NCBI RefSeq assembly: GCF_009725165.1
Contig: NZ_WNZW01000001.1
Span: forward strand, 992,001 to 1,056,000
Source: Paenibacillus woosongensis
Lineage (GTDB): Bacteria > Bacillota > Bacilli > Paenibacillales > Paenibacillaceae
Direction: 5' to 3'
Length of the DNA stretch: 64,000 bases
The position numbers were made by a program, and so were the translations under genes. Below are positions 9,769 to 18,979 of the stretch, in pieces (position 1 is the first letter of the stretch; every line of letters begins with the position of its first letter). Under the pieces are notes generated by a model. The model saw only the letters and a list, made by a program, of their open reading frames with translations, did no database searches and was not told where the DNA came from.

Positions 9769-10046
9769 ATGAATTCCTCCCTGGTTGCTCGTTTCAAAGC
9801 ATCTTCTCTCTGAACGGCAGGCTTGGCTCTCCGAACTGCATATAATAGAACAACAAAATACCCGCATGCAAAACCGCAAGAACCAAATATTGAGCGGTGA
9901 GCCTCCTCTCTGCCTTTTGCGGTATTTTTTTACGCAAAGCGTATTGCTTGCCTTACATGCTTTATTTTACAATTACTTAGAAATAAACAAAAATATATCT
10001 TTACACATATAAGTTATATACTCGGGTATATGGGAGGGAGATGCAT

Positions 10047-10928
10047 ATGGAGCTGCTGCAGTTGAGGTATTTTCGAACGGTGGCCCGAATGGAGCACATG
10101 ACGAAGGCAGCGGAGGAGCTGTGCATCGCGCAGCCTGCGCTGAGCAAGACGATTTCAAGACTGGAGGAGAACGTTGGGGTTCCACTGTTCGACCGGCACG
10201 GAGGGCGGATTCGCCTGAATGCGTTCGGTAAAGCTTTTCTGGACAAAGTCGAGAAGGCCCTCGCCCTATTGGAAGAAGGAAAGAAAGAAGTGTCCGAACT
10301 GGCTGGACTTGAACAAGGGAGCATTCACCTCGCGACAACAACGCTGGACCGGTTATCAGATGCGCTAGGCGAATTTCTAGCGCTTCATCCGGAAGTCAAC
10401 TTTCGGATTACACAGGCTTCAATGGAGGAAATGGCGCATTTGGTGGAGACAGGCGTGGTTGACATGTGCTTTACGCCGCTGCCAATCGATCGTCCTGACA
10501 TTAGCACGGCATCTGTTTTGAAGGAAGATGTTTATTTGGCTGTCCCCCAAGGACACCGCTTTGCCGGGAGAAAGAGCATCCGCTTGAGTGAGCTGGCGGA
10601 CGACCCGTTTATCGGGTACAAGGAAGGGTTTCCTGTTCAGAAAATGAACGATCTATTGTTTCAAGAAGCGGGGATCACTCCTAACTTCGTCTGCCGAGTA
10701 GATGAACCTGCCGGTATTGCAAGTCTTGTTCGCGCCGGGCTCGGCGTTGCACTTGTAGGAAATTGCGGCGGAGCAGGCTCCCCGCTGAACTTGCTGCAAA
10801 TTGAGTTCCCCGTTTGCCAGCGCAATTTCCAAGTTGCATGGCACGAGAAACGGTATCTGTCCCTCGCTGCGCGCAAGTTCCGTGATTTTCTCGTTGGGTA
10901 CTTTGATAAATCAGTGAAGGCGGGTTGA
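10047..10928 (+). CDS. LysR-family transcriptional regulator
   Basis: The second ATG (10047) is preferred because GGGAGGGAG lies at a suitable distance; the first ATG at 10041 is too close. Residues 1-60 form the winged HTH (MTKAAEELCIAQPALSKTIS, LEENVGVPLFDR). The rest is the periplasmic-binding-like effector domain. It is divergent from the FMN reductase at 9226-9768; the AT-rich 270-base spacer between them, including an imperfect TATAAGTTATATA at about 10008-10020, is the probable control region. Inducer unknown. Confidence 0.92.
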   Translation: MELLQLRYFRTVARMEHMTKAAEELCIAQPALSKTISRLEENVGVPLFDRHGGRIRLNAFGKAFLDKVEKALALLEEGKKEVSELAGLEQGSIHLATTTLDRLSDALGEFLALHPEVNFRITQASMEEMAHLVETGVVDMCFTPLPIDRPDISTASVLKEDVYLAVPQGHRFAGRKSIRLSELADDPFIGYKEGFPVQKMNDLLFQEAGITPNFVCRVDEPAGIASLVRAGLGVALVGNCGGAGSPLNLLQIEFPVCQRNFQVAWHEKRYLSLAARKFRDFLVGYFDKSVKAG

Positions 10929-10955
10929 TTCAACCGATAACGTTGATTTACTAAG

Positions 10956-10987
10956 AGAAAACCCGCCGCATTAGCGGCGGGTTTTCT
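10956..10987. terminator. Perfect bidirectional terminator
   Basis: A 14-base perfect stem AGAAAACCCGCCGC/GCGGCGGGTTTTCT with an ATTA loop. It separates the LysR gene from the convergent DUF1266 gene and has T runs in both directions. Confidence 0.95.
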
Positions 10988-10989
10988 AA

Positions 10990-11667
10990 TTACGGCTGCA
11001 GAGGCTGATTCCAATGGATTTTACGATGTAGTAAGGTACCGTTAGCCCATAGAGTATACAGCCCTGAAACATCCACATACTGTTTGATCCCCGGCTTATT
11101 CGCATAAAAATAATATCCGCACAAATACGCCAGATAGAAATCCTCCCAGCTCTTGTAGGTCTTCTGCAGTATGGCTGCCGTCTCCAACTTGATGCTCCAA
11201 GCCTCTTCCTTCGACAAATAGCGCTTCACCAGTCCAATGCGGGTCAACATGATTGCCCAAGCCAAACCGTATGCCCTCACATCTCCAGATGGGATTTGAT
11301 ATAAACATTTGGCCACAACATCCCACTGGGCGTAGTTTTCCTCGTTATTCTCCTCCTTTAAGACTTCGAGATAACGTTGGCGGGCTGTTTTGCTGAGTGC
11401 TTGCAAGCGCATATGCTTGCTTTTGTATTCCGAATAGCTTCCATCCGCCATCAGCCAACTGATTTTTCGTTTTAAATCTTCTGCATTCGTGATATCACAA
11501 TGCTTAAGGCTACCACGGAGTACACTTTTTCGAACAAGTCTTTCCACAAGTCCGAATTCATAGGTCACATAATAATTTTGTAGCGTGCCAAAAATACAAC
11601 TACCCGAAAGACAGCGAAAATACAACTCTAACCTTTTCCGTTGCTTATATGTATATCGATTTTCCAT
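10990..11667 (-). CDS. DUF1266 protein
   Basis: 225 residues. The C-terminal half carries the DUF1266 pattern: WDVVAKCLYQIPSGDVRAYG, RYLSKEEAWSIK, KSWEDFYLAYLCGYYFY. It starts 21 bases after the J-domain gene at 11689-13002 and is probably its operon partner. In E. coli, DUF1266 proteins (YbeR, YbeU) are encoded beside DjlB, DjlC and HscC, so a DUF1266/J-domain pairing is a known arrangement. Molecular role unknown. Confidence 0.75.
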   Translation of the reverse strand: MENRYTYKQRKRLELYFRCLSGSCIFGTLQNYYVTYEFGLVERLVRKSVLRGSLKHCDITNAEDLKRKISWLMADGSYSEYKSKHMRLQALSKTARQRYLEVLKEENNEENYAQWDVVAKCLYQIPSGDVRAYGLAWAIMLTRIGLVKRYLSKEEAWSIKLETAAILQKTYKSWEDFYLAYLCGYYFYANKPGIKQYVDVSGLYTLWANGTLLHRKIHWNQPLQP

Positions 11668-11688
11668 TATAAATGTTCGCCTCCCTAG

Positions 11689-13002
11689 TCATGACAAAAT
11701 CATCCTTATTGTTCTTATGGTCTTCCAAGCACTTCCGCACAAAACGATAAGCAATAATCCCAGAAATACCGGGGGCAGGTGAAAGATAAAATAAACAAGT
11801 CCAAATAAAAAAAGATAAAGCCAACTTAATCTAAGAAAGAGAATACAGGAAACAAAGAATATGTCTTTTTTTCTTTGCCTTCTATAATCATCGTAGTAGG
11901 GATTATGTTCCTGGGAAAAAAGATGCTTATTCCACATGCGCCTCAATAACAGGTTATATCGAAAGTGGTAAAATTCTTGCCAGATCGGCTCATTTTGTTT
12001 GGTCTGTTCCCAAACTTGCTCAATACCTCCCAACTCAATTGCGGAGTTTCCATGTACGCTTAATACATCCTGATCCAATCTCCCTTGCTCCCGTAAAAAC
12101 TCACATTCCCGTATCGCCTCGTCAAACTGCTGCTGCTCATACAAGATTTGCGCCATTAGCAGACGAGCCTCATGCTCATCCGGCTTGAGGTCAAGAACTC
12201 GCTGCAAACATGACAAGGCCTCCGGCTTTTGTCCGATCGTTATGTAACATTTAGCACGCATGAGCTGCAAATCCGGATCATCCTGGAACATAGCATGAGC
12301 CTCTGCCAAATCATCCCTGGCTGCCACCGGGTTCCCCTCCATAAGCAGGGTTTGAGCATCCTGCCTGAGCGTGAGATAGTGCTCAATATCGAAATCAAGC
12401 TGCTTACCTTCAAAACATTCGTAACCTAATTCCGATGTCCCTTGAATTTGCCCTATGATAAAAGCTATTTCGTCCTCATCATAGAGGTCAAATAAATCTT
12501 CCTTCTGCTCCAACAATTGAAAGGATTGGTTCAAGACCTCCCATACCGCCCACGGTAAATGCCGGTGATCCTCTAGAAATTCCAGAAGTCTATATAATCG
12601 TTCCCCCTGGTACTCCATATCCCACATATAATCATTCGTCATCAACCATTTCCATTGCTCGGGATCAACCCGGCGCAGGAAATCGTCATACAGTTCCTCC
12701 ATTTGTTCAAAAAACACCTGAGCCGGATGAAGTTTCAACTGGGACGATCCGGGATCGTCGGCTTGCCATGTTGAATGCTGCGTCACAGCAATTTCATCAT
12801 ATGGGTCGTCTAAATCGCAATAGTCTTCTTCAACTTGCAGCGCATTGGCTTGTTTTTTAGCCCATTCATACGCTTCCCTCAGGCGCTGGTAGCCCTCGGG
12901 ATCCTCCTCCGGATGATGAACCTGCAATTGACTTGCGTAAGCTTTCTTAATAACGGACTCGTCCGTCGTAGGGTCAATCCCTAGTACAGTCCAATATGTC
13001 AT
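11689..13002 (-). CDS. J-domain/TPR membrane protein (paralogue 2)
   Basis: 437 residues, collinear with the protein at 2595-3959. The J-domain region is at residues 1-55 (KKAYASQLQVHHPEEDPEGY), again with HPE in place of HPD. Helical TPR-like repeats follow (DLKPDEHEARLLMAQILYEQ), and the C-terminus has two hydrophobic segments, so it is likely membrane-tethered with the J-domain in the cytosol. It leads an operon with the DUF1266 gene. The acidic loop after the J-domain differs most between the paralogues. Confidence 0.75.
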   Translation of the reverse strand: MTYWTVLGIDPTTDESVIKKAYASQLQVHHPEEDPEGYQRLREAYEWAKKQANALQVEEDYCDLDDPYDEIAVTQHSTWQADDPGSSQLKLHPAQVFFEQMEELYDDFLRRVDPEQWKWLMTNDYMWDMEYQGERLYRLLEFLEDHRHLPWAVWEVLNQSFQLLEQKEDLFDLYDEDEIAFIIGQIQGTSELGYECFEGKQLDFDIEHYLTLRQDAQTLLMEGNPVAARDDLAEAHAMFQDDPDLQLMRAKCYITIGQKPEALSCLQRVLDLKPDEHEARLLMAQILYEQQQFDEAIRECEFLREQGRLDQDVLSVHGNSAIELGGIEQVWEQTKQNEPIWQEFYHFRYNLLLRRMWNKHLFSQEHNPYYDDYRRQRKKDIFFVSCILFLRLSWLYLFLFGLVYFIFHLPPVFLGLLLIVLCGSAWKTIRTIRMILS

Positions 13003-13168
13003 TACTTCTCTCGGCCATCCTTTATTAATAATTATGTGTTGTCGTAAAAACTTTCCTAGCAGCTTTATATTTGCTTTACGCTTTTCAGGCTTTATGAGCG
13101 TTCGATTTCATAAACAGATTCCCCTCCTTATATTTCGGACATACAATCAATTAATGTTAATTCAACGC

Positions 13169-13207
13169 AAAAAAAGAGCCTAGGATTTAATCATCTTTCA
13201 AGGCTCT
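13169..13207 (-). terminator. Terminator of the spermidine-synthase-like gene
   Basis: AGAGCCT/AGGCTCT stem with the loop GATGATTAAATC and a T7 tail on the minus strand. The rest of 13003-13272 shows no coding feature. Confidence 0.85.
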
Positions 13208-13272
13208 AAAGTTAATAATATTTTGTTGCATCATCTACAGTTGATACTTCATTACACCCAACATAATCGACA

Positions 13273-14016
13273 CTAATTACGGTCATAAATAATATAACCC
13301 TGCTCTGCCTCGAACTCGCTAAATCCCGCCATATGCCGGGTCTGATACTGGATGTTTCGTTTGCTGCCCATCATAATCATATTGCGGAGATCCCTGTCCC
13401 CTTCAACGGGCAAGGCAAAACACTTCGTATAAGGAAACACTTCGCTAAGCGTGCTATGTATCGCATTCATCCATTGATCCTGCTCGCCCCTGCCCATGAG
13501 GTTCATGATTAGCGAACCGTGGTGCTCCAGCTTGCTAGCTGCCATGTGAAAGAACTCGCTGGATAGAAGATGGCCAGGCGTTCCCTTAGGTGAAAATGCA
13601 TCCAGGATTACATAATCATAGACATGTGGTGGTTCGTTCTCCAACAGTTCTCGACCATCGCCTACCCTCACATCATCTTTGGAATACCCAAACCACTCCC
13701 GGCTAATATCTACGACCGCTTGATCTAACTCGGCTACATCAAACGTTTTGTCCGCAAAGTGTCTAGAGAGTGTGCCAATCCCATGTCCAATCAGAAATAC
13801 GCGTTCAAATGAGGGTTGGTTATATTCCATCAGATGACAGATTGCCCGGGGGTATTCCAGCACAACACGCTCCGGATTAGCCATATCCATGGCCCCTTGT
13901 ACCGCCTCATCTGAAAACTGCAGCACGCGAAAAGACCCCTTTTCCCCATCCAGTTCCACAGCTTCATATACGGCAACCTCATGACCTTGGCTGAAGGTCT
14001 TATATAACAATTTCAA
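13273..14016 (-). CDS. Spermidine synthase-like methyltransferase-fold protein
   Basis: 247 residues of the polyamine synthase/Rossmann methyltransferase family: FLIGHGIGTLSRHFADK as glycine loop, AELDQAVVDISREWFG with the acidic residue at the end of strand 2, VGDGRELLEN and YDYVILDAFSPKGTP. It lacks the N-terminal beta domain of true SpeE, and no speD is nearby, so it may be an aminopropyltransferase-like orphan. Located 36 bases downstream of kptA. Confidence 0.8.
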   Translation of the reverse strand: MKLLYKTFSQGHEVAVYEAVELDGEKGSFRVLQFSDEAVQGAMDMANPERVVLEYPRAICHLMEYNQPSFERVFLIGHGIGTLSRHFADKTFDVAELDQAVVDISREWFGYSKDDVRVGDGRELLENEPPHVYDYVILDAFSPKGTPGHLLSSEFFHMAASKLEHHGSLIMNLMGRGEQDQWMNAIHSTLSEVFPYTKCFALPVEGDRDLRNMIMMGSKRNIQYQTRHMAGFSEFEAEQGYIIYDRN

Positions 14017-14052
14017 GCGAACTGATTCCCTTCCATGTTGAATTGACAGATA

Positions 14053-14604
14053 TTACTTAACGATGTATTCCCACGGTACATGTTCACATAGCCATACCTG
14101 ATTTTCCGACCGGTAAAAAATAAATCCATCCCGATGCATAGCTCCTGCCCGAACTTTCAGAACAACCGGCTTGCCATGACGGCCGCCCACGCGGGTGGCT
14201 GTCTCCCTCTCTGCGGTGAGATGTACATGCTGACGGGATTGCTTCGTAATTCCCTGCATGCGAATACTGTCAACGGATTGCGCTGCGGTACCATGATATA
14301 AATATTCTGGTGGAGCCTCTACTTTAAGCTCTACATCTACAGCAATGGAGTGGCCTTGATTGGCGCGAATTTTGCTGTGGTCTTCATTAAAGCTATAACG
14401 CTGTTTGTTATTCTCTCGCACAATCCGCTCCAGGATATCCATATCAACGACACGCCCTGCACGGTGGAGGCCTGCAAGCAGCTCCTTGACATCCGCCCAG
14501 CCGTTCGCATCAAGCTTGATCCCCACCGCTCCGGGATTATGACGCAGGATCAGGCTCAGGAAACGACCCAGCTCAACATCTTGTTTACCTTGTCTCATAT
14601 CCAT
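14053..14604 (-). CDS. kptA: RNA 2'-phosphotransferase
   Basis: 183 residues with the full KptA/Tpt1 set: LGRFLSLILRHNPGAVGI at the N-terminus (with the catalytic-domain Arg-His), the YLYHGTA motif, HVHLTAERETATRVGGRHGKP, and FIFYRSENQVWLCEHVP at the end. The enzyme removes an internal 2'-phosphate from RNA using NAD+. In bacteria its substrate is uncertain. It is the first gene of a two-gene unit with the spermidine-synthase-like gene. Confidence 0.97.
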   Translation of the reverse strand: MDMRQGKQDVELGRFLSLILRHNPGAVGIKLDANGWADVKELLAGLHRAGRVVDMDILERIVRENNKQRYSFNEDHSKIRANQGHSIAVDVELKVEAPPEYLYHGTAAQSVDSIRMQGITKQSRQHVHLTAERETATRVGGRHGKPVVLKVRAGAMHRDGFIFYRSENQVWLCEHVPWEYIVK

Positions 14605-14782
14605 ACCCTCCTTTCCTTTTTTCTTTCCCGTTCTCTAACCGTTCATCTAATGAGCGAGGTCCCAAGGATGTTACTAAAACCTCAACAACATAAAATATCA
14701 TCCCTGGGATAATGATAGTAAAGATCCCCCAACTTTCCAAGTAAACAAGGAAGACCTGACCCGTATTATCTATCTCAGTTAA
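14585..14782 (-). pseudogene. Remnant of a small membrane protein
   Basis: An open frame of 65 codons with no stop-free start upstream: FLVYLESWGIFTIIIPGMIFY followed by a charged tail ending in KEKRKGGYGYETR and overlapping the kptA start. The hydrophobic stretch makes a trans-membrane helix likely. An internal ATG exists but has no convincing ribosome binding site. Could be the tail of a lost membrane gene; chance coding cannot be excluded. Confidence 0.3.
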
Positions 14783-14808
14783 TCATCAAGGAAATTTCAA
14801 CCAAAATT

Positions 14809-14850
14809 AAAAGCTTATTCCCTCTCGTTTCTGAAATGGAATAAGCTTTT
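14809..14850. terminator. Terminator
   Basis: AAAAGCTTATTCC at 14809-14821 pairs with GGAATAAGCTTTT at 14838-14850. It follows the minus-strand gene ending at 14875 and has T/A runs on both sides. Confidence 0.85.
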
Positions 14851-14874
14851 CTTGTTGCTATAAAACATCCAGGG

Positions 14875-15744
14875 TTAAATCACATAAAAATATTCCTTTT
14901 CCTTTTCTTTTTTCGTTCTGATCCCAAAGGTAAAGGTATCCTGGCGGAGTCCTCGCCGCAGCGTTTCAAGAGAAAGAATATCGCCTGGAAAGATATTACC
15001 TAAATTCGCGTTAGGGCCGAATTTGTTCAGAAACAGCACCTGCTGACTCTTTAAAGGCGCTTCCCATATCAATTTATCCGTATCCGTTACAAACTTCAGC
15101 ACATCATCCAGAAGATTTAACCGGCAATCACCATGTTCATCGAAAACGCCGACCCCCATGCCTGATTCACGAGCTTCAATCGTTAACAGCTCTGCTCCTG
15201 CCTTCAGATCTTCCTCAAGCGTATCGGCCAGCACGGCTGCATCTATAAGCGATCCCGACATTTTTTTCCCATATTCCGTAAAGACCTTCAAGCCATGCCT
15301 TTTGCCTTCTTGGATCAATTCCGTACGTTTATTGCGGGAGAGTTCAATCGTACCATCCGATACTTCAACACCATTAAAACCGAGATTGCATATCGTGTTG
15401 AAGAAATCCGGAACTACGTCCTGCTGTACGGCCGTCTCCAATAACGTGCCGCCCGGCATAACCGTGACCCTATGCAGTTTAGCCAAGTTGATCTTATAGA
15501 GCAGCAGTTCAGTATTATAGAGCGGGGCCGTTCCAAATCCAAATTTTACACAATCGATATAGTTTGAACCTGTCTCCATCAGATCCATAAATGAGTTTCT
15601 GCCAAGACCCTTATCGATAACCATCGTATGTCCTCGACTAGTGACATGGTTTGTTTCGTTCGTACTATCAAGTACAGATGGCTTACGACCTCCGCACGGG
15701 TCACTTAATTCTTTTGGCCAAATTTCATGTAAGGAACTTTTCAT
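14875..15744 (-). CDS. comA: Phosphosulfolactate synthase (ComA-type)
   Basis: Start at MKSSLHEIWP because GAGGAGAATCCAG precedes it. The TIM-barrel family signature is clear: TMVIDKGLG near the N-terminus, DCVKFGFGTAPLY, VTVMPGGTLLE, GFNGVEVSDGTIEL, GLKVFTEYGKK, and IWEAPLKSQQVLFLNKFGPN. The enzyme adds sulfite to phosphoenolpyruvate to give phosphosulfolactate. The phosphatase for the next step is at 17337-18035, with a transporter gene between. In archaea this starts coenzyme M synthesis; in Bacillus subtilis the pathway gives sulfolactate, which accumulates in spores. Confidence 0.93.
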   Translation of the reverse strand: MKSSLHEIWPKELSDPCGGRKPSVLDSTNETNHVTSRGHTMVIDKGLGRNSFMDLMETGSNYIDCVKFGFGTAPLYNTELLLYKINLAKLHRVTVMPGGTLLETAVQQDVVPDFFNTICNLGFNGVEVSDGTIELSRNKRTELIQEGKRHGLKVFTEYGKKMSGSLIDAAVLADTLEEDLKAGAELLTIEARESGMGVGVFDEHGDCRLNLLDDVLKFVTDTDKLIWEAPLKSQQVLFLNKFGPNANLGNIFPGDILSLETLRRGLRQDTFTFGIRTKKEKEKEYFYVI

Positions 15745-15854
15745 CTGGATTCTCCTCAATTCTTTTTGACTTGTCGCTTCATTCCAATGACATAGGCATC
15801 ATATGCTGATTTTTCATGGCATGTGCCCATAGCTTTGAAATTTATAAGAGCTAT

Positions 15855-17150
15855 TTAGTCAATTTGAGGAGGGGGTTTGATTAGAAAAAATACAAAACAA
15901 AGGGTTCCAAGCGATAGTATGGAAACCGTTATAAAAACCAGGCTATCGGACTTATCCATCATCCAGCCGAATAATGGGGGGCCCGCCGCCACTCCCAAAA
16001 ATCGCAAGCTGTTATATAGGGACGTAATCATCCCCCGTTCACTTTTCTGAATCGCACCGGTGATCATCGTATTTAAGCAGGGGAGGAGCAGGCCGGTTCC
16101 AATGCTGCTAACCGTTAGCAACCCGATAAATACATATATATTTTTTAAAAAGAACAAGGTGGCAGCAAGAGAAAGCGTCATGGCAACCAATCCGATATTC
16201 ATAAGCCATCGCATTAATTTGCCATTTTTTTTAATCAGGCTTCCCGTGGTATATGAAGTAATGACCATACCTAATAAGGGAATGGCCAGTACCAAACCTT
16301 TCATGACTCCATCAATATTATAAGGCTTCTCCTCAAGAATGTTGGACAAATAAAAAAGCACTCCAAATAATATGAAAAGTCCTAACGAGCCTGCGAAGAA
16401 TGCAGTGATGAGCCATTTCCCTTTTTCCCTGAATATTTGTCCAATTTTTTTAATGTATTTCGATAATTCGTTCTTTTCGTTCTGTTTCGGTTCTTTGATC
16501 AGAAAGATCACTGCTAACAGGGACAAAGCGCAAAATACAGGAAAGGCGAAAAATGAGGCGTACCAGACGATCAAAACAAGCAGGGAACCGATGATCGGAC
16601 TAAGAACTTTTCCCGTCCCGTTGGATGCCTCGATCAAGCCAAGTGCCTTTCTCTCCGTCCCCCCATCGTATAAATCGCCTACGAGCGCCATAGCAATCGG
16701 TGCCGTTCCTGCCGCAGCAAGACCCTGAATCGCTCTGGCGGCAATAATAACCGCGTAGGAGTCCCAGATGGCACCAAACCCGGCCAAGATTCCGGCTCCC
16801 CCATAAATGATCAGGGCGGGCACAATAATGACCTTTCGGCCAAAACGATCGGACAGATAGCCGATCACCGGAATGAAAACTCCTGCAGCCAAAGAAAAAA
16901 TAGATATGATTAAACTGCTCTGGAATTTACTGATTCCAAGCTCTCTTTGCATTACGGGGAGAACCGGTACCAGCATGGAATTGCCGAAGACGAGCACGAT
17001 AGGGATCGTGGCAAGAGCAATAAACTCCCAGATGCGTCCTTTTGAGCCGTTATCTGATTTTGTCGACGTGTCCTTTGATTTCGTAGGTTCCGCAAGTTCT
17101 ATGTCGCTCTGGAAGCTTATATTCAGCTTTCGCGATTTTGTTTTTTCCAT
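15855..17150 (-). CDS. MFS transporter, drug:H+ type
   Basis: Start set at MEKTKSRKL, preceded by GGGGAGCTATCACAA. A cytosolic N-terminal tail of about 50 residues is followed by 12 predicted membrane segments with the MFS loop GYLSDRFGRKVIIVP between segments 2 and 3 and a drug/proton antiporter-like segment 5. It lies between the two sulfolactate genes, so sulfolactate or sulfite movement is possible, but the sequence only supports the MFS family. Confidence 0.88.
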   Translation of the reverse strand: MEKTKSRKLNISFQSDIELAEPTKSKDTSTKSDNGSKGRIWEFIALATIPIVLVFGNSMLVPVLPVMQRELGISKFQSSLIISIFSLAAGVFIPVIGYLSDRFGRKVIIVPALIIYGGAGILAGFGAIWDSYAVIIAARAIQGLAAAGTAPIAMALVGDLYDGGTERKALGLIEASNGTGKVLSPIIGSLLVLIVWYASFFAFPVFCALSLLAVIFLIKEPKQNEKNELSKYIKKIGQIFREKGKWLITAFFAGSLGLFILFGVLFYLSNILEEKPYNIDGVMKGLVLAIPLLGMVITSYTTGSLIKKNGKLMRWLMNIGLVAMTLSLAATLFFLKNIYVFIGLLTVSSIGTGLLLPCLNTMITGAIQKSERGMITSLYNSLRFLGVAAGPPLFGWMMDKSDSLVFITVSILSLGTLCFVFFLIKPPPQID

Positions 17151-17336
17151 TTGTGATAGCTCCCCTGACCTGGATTGTTCGGTTATTATTTGCATATAGC
17201 AAAATAAGTATTCTTCTTATGAGCTTAGAAACGGATATACTTAAAATTTCTTATGTACCGGGGAGAAGCACCACTTTCAATTAGGCCAATATACTGTTAT
17301 AAAACCTCGCATTATGCTGGCTGAAAGGGATGTTAA

Positions 17337-18035
17337 ATGACTATAAAGATTATACAGGGGCACAACCATACACTCGGAGCTTCAAGAATTAATGTCATCA
17401 TTGATGTCATCCGAGCTTTTACTGTAGCGCATTATGCTTTTATTAAGGGGGTACAGGGAATCATTCTGGCGGGAACTTTAGATGATGCTTTTCGTTTAAA
17501 AAGGCAATTCCCGGAGTTTATTTTAGCGGGAGAGATCCAGGGTCTTCCGATTGCGGGGTTTGATCTGGATAATTCGCCCGTACGTTTGCAAAATGCAGAT
17601 CTAAGGGGGAAATTCCTCATTCAGAAGACAACCAACGGAGTAAAAGCAACCTTAAACTCATTAAATGCAGACCATATATTTGTTACGGGTTTCACTAATG
17701 CAAGGACGACAGCGGAGTTTATACGGAATAAATTATTGAGAGAAGACACCGCCATATCCATTCATTTAATTGCTTCACACCCATCCGGGGATGATGACCT
17801 GGCATGCGCGCAATATGTATCGGGGATCTTACAGAATTCGAACCGTATATCGGCTGATGAAACGATCGAGCGAATTCGAAAGTCCGAAGCGGCCAAGAAA
17901 TTTTACGACCCCGCGAAACCGGACTTCTTACAGGAGGACATTGCGCTTTGCACCCGAGAGCTGTCCGCTGAATTTGTTATGAAAGTGAATTATAAGGACG
18001 ATCTTCCGCTTATTGAGAAGGTACAGGTGCAGTAA
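17337..18035 (+). CDS. comB: 2-phosphosulfolactate phosphatase (ComB-type)
   Basis: 232 residues with ComB landmarks: NVIIDVIRAFTVAHYAF (conserved DV.RA.T), LAGEIQGLPIAGFDLDNSP, and the TTNGVKA motif. The enzyme is Mg-dependent and removes phosphate from phosphosulfolactate to give sulfolactate. It is divergent from the MFS gene, and the roughly 190 bases between them hold the promoters of both. Confidence 0.93.
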   Translation: MTIKIIQGHNHTLGASRINVIIDVIRAFTVAHYAFIKGVQGIILAGTLDDAFRLKRQFPEFILAGEIQGLPIAGFDLDNSPVRLQNADLRGKFLIQKTTNGVKATLNSLNADHIFVTGFTNARTTAEFIRNKLLREDTAISIHLIASHPSGDDDLACAQYVSGILQNSNRISADETIERIRKSEAAKKFYDPAKPDFLQEDIALCTRELSAEFVMKVNYKDDLPLIEKVQVQ

Positions 18036-18055
18036 TTAAATCATGAATGAACTTG

Positions 18056-18084
18056 AAAAACCAGCCGACTTGAAGGCTGGTTTT
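18056..18084 (+). terminator. Terminator of the phosphatase gene
   Basis: AAAAACCAGCC pairs with GGCTGGTTTT around an eight-base loop, followed by TTCTTG. It lies 21 bases after the stop. Confidence 0.9.
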
Positions 18085-18115
18085 CTTGTCTTCCGAATAG
18101 TCCATACGGAGGGAA

Positions 18116-18772
18116 TCACTTTTTACGCCAGGCAGGATAAAAAACCGATTTCAAACCGGGGAACTGATGGAACCAGTTGATAATCCGGGTAGACAGCCAC
18201 TGGCACACAACGGCAAGAATAATAATTTTCCAATCAATGACATATGCAGTGAGGGCAAATATAAATCCGTTCATCCAGAACAACGAAGTGCCGGGATTGA
18301 TTCTTTTGTATTTGTAGATCGCCAAAGCTACATAACCGATTCCTCCGTTGGATACCCGCTGCTTGATTAAGATAGCGATGGCGGTTCCGAGAATGACCGA
18401 ATCGAACAACAAATCGATCCATACATTCGAAAAAGGAGGATCAACGAACACCTCGAAGAAATTGACGGATACGGACGTTACCGTGATGACAAACACGGTT
18501 CCAAACGCGCTGATCCTGCCCAAATAATTGACCGTGAACACAAGAAAAATAGTATTAGCAAACCATAACCCGAAGCCCATGGGCAAACCGAACGCATGAT
18601 TCAAAAGAACAGCGATTCCTGCCCCTCCACCGGAGGGAATGGCATGAGGAAACAGAAACATAGCCATAGCGAAACCCTGCATGACAGAGCCGACGGTGAT
18701 CAGGGAAAATTTCTTAATAACACGGCGATAGAAGAGTGTCTTATTTCGATTGGGGATGAGCGGCAAGTTCAT
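18116..18772 (-). CDS. YitT/YczE-like membrane protein
   Basis: 218 residues with about five hydrophobic segments and the YitT-family motif IPSGGGAGIAVLLNHAFGLPMG near the first third, plus a second glycine-rich motif VSNGGIGYVALAIYKY. Members of this family (formerly DUF161) are integral membrane proteins with unknown substrate. It lacks the DUF2179 cytosolic C-terminal domain of longer YitT proteins. Bases 18773-18979 hold nothing recognisable. Confidence 0.8.
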   Translation of the reverse strand: MNLPLIPNRNKTLFYRRVIKKFSLITVGSVMQGFAMAMFLFPHAIPSGGGAGIAVLLNHAFGLPMGFGLWFANTIFLVFTVNYLGRISAFGTVFVITVTSVSVNFFEVFVDPPFSNVWIDLLFDSVILGTAIAILIKQRVSNGGIGYVALAIYKYKRINPGTSLFWMNGFIFALTAYVIDWKIIILAVVCQWLSTRIINWFHQFPGLKSVFYPAWRKK

Positions 18773-18979
18773 ATAGAATCAATCATCCTTCATGGATTGG
18801 AGTGACAAGCCAGTCCTGTTTTCTTATTGTATGCTTGTCACTGAAAGGGGAGACCGAGAAATCGTTAAAAAGAACGATGTCTTCAATTGAAAATGAGGCG
18901 AAAACGGGTAATGCAGGCGTGAGTCTATGAAAGGTAGGGAAATTACTCACAGGAAAGCCAAGAAACGTGGAGAAAAAAC

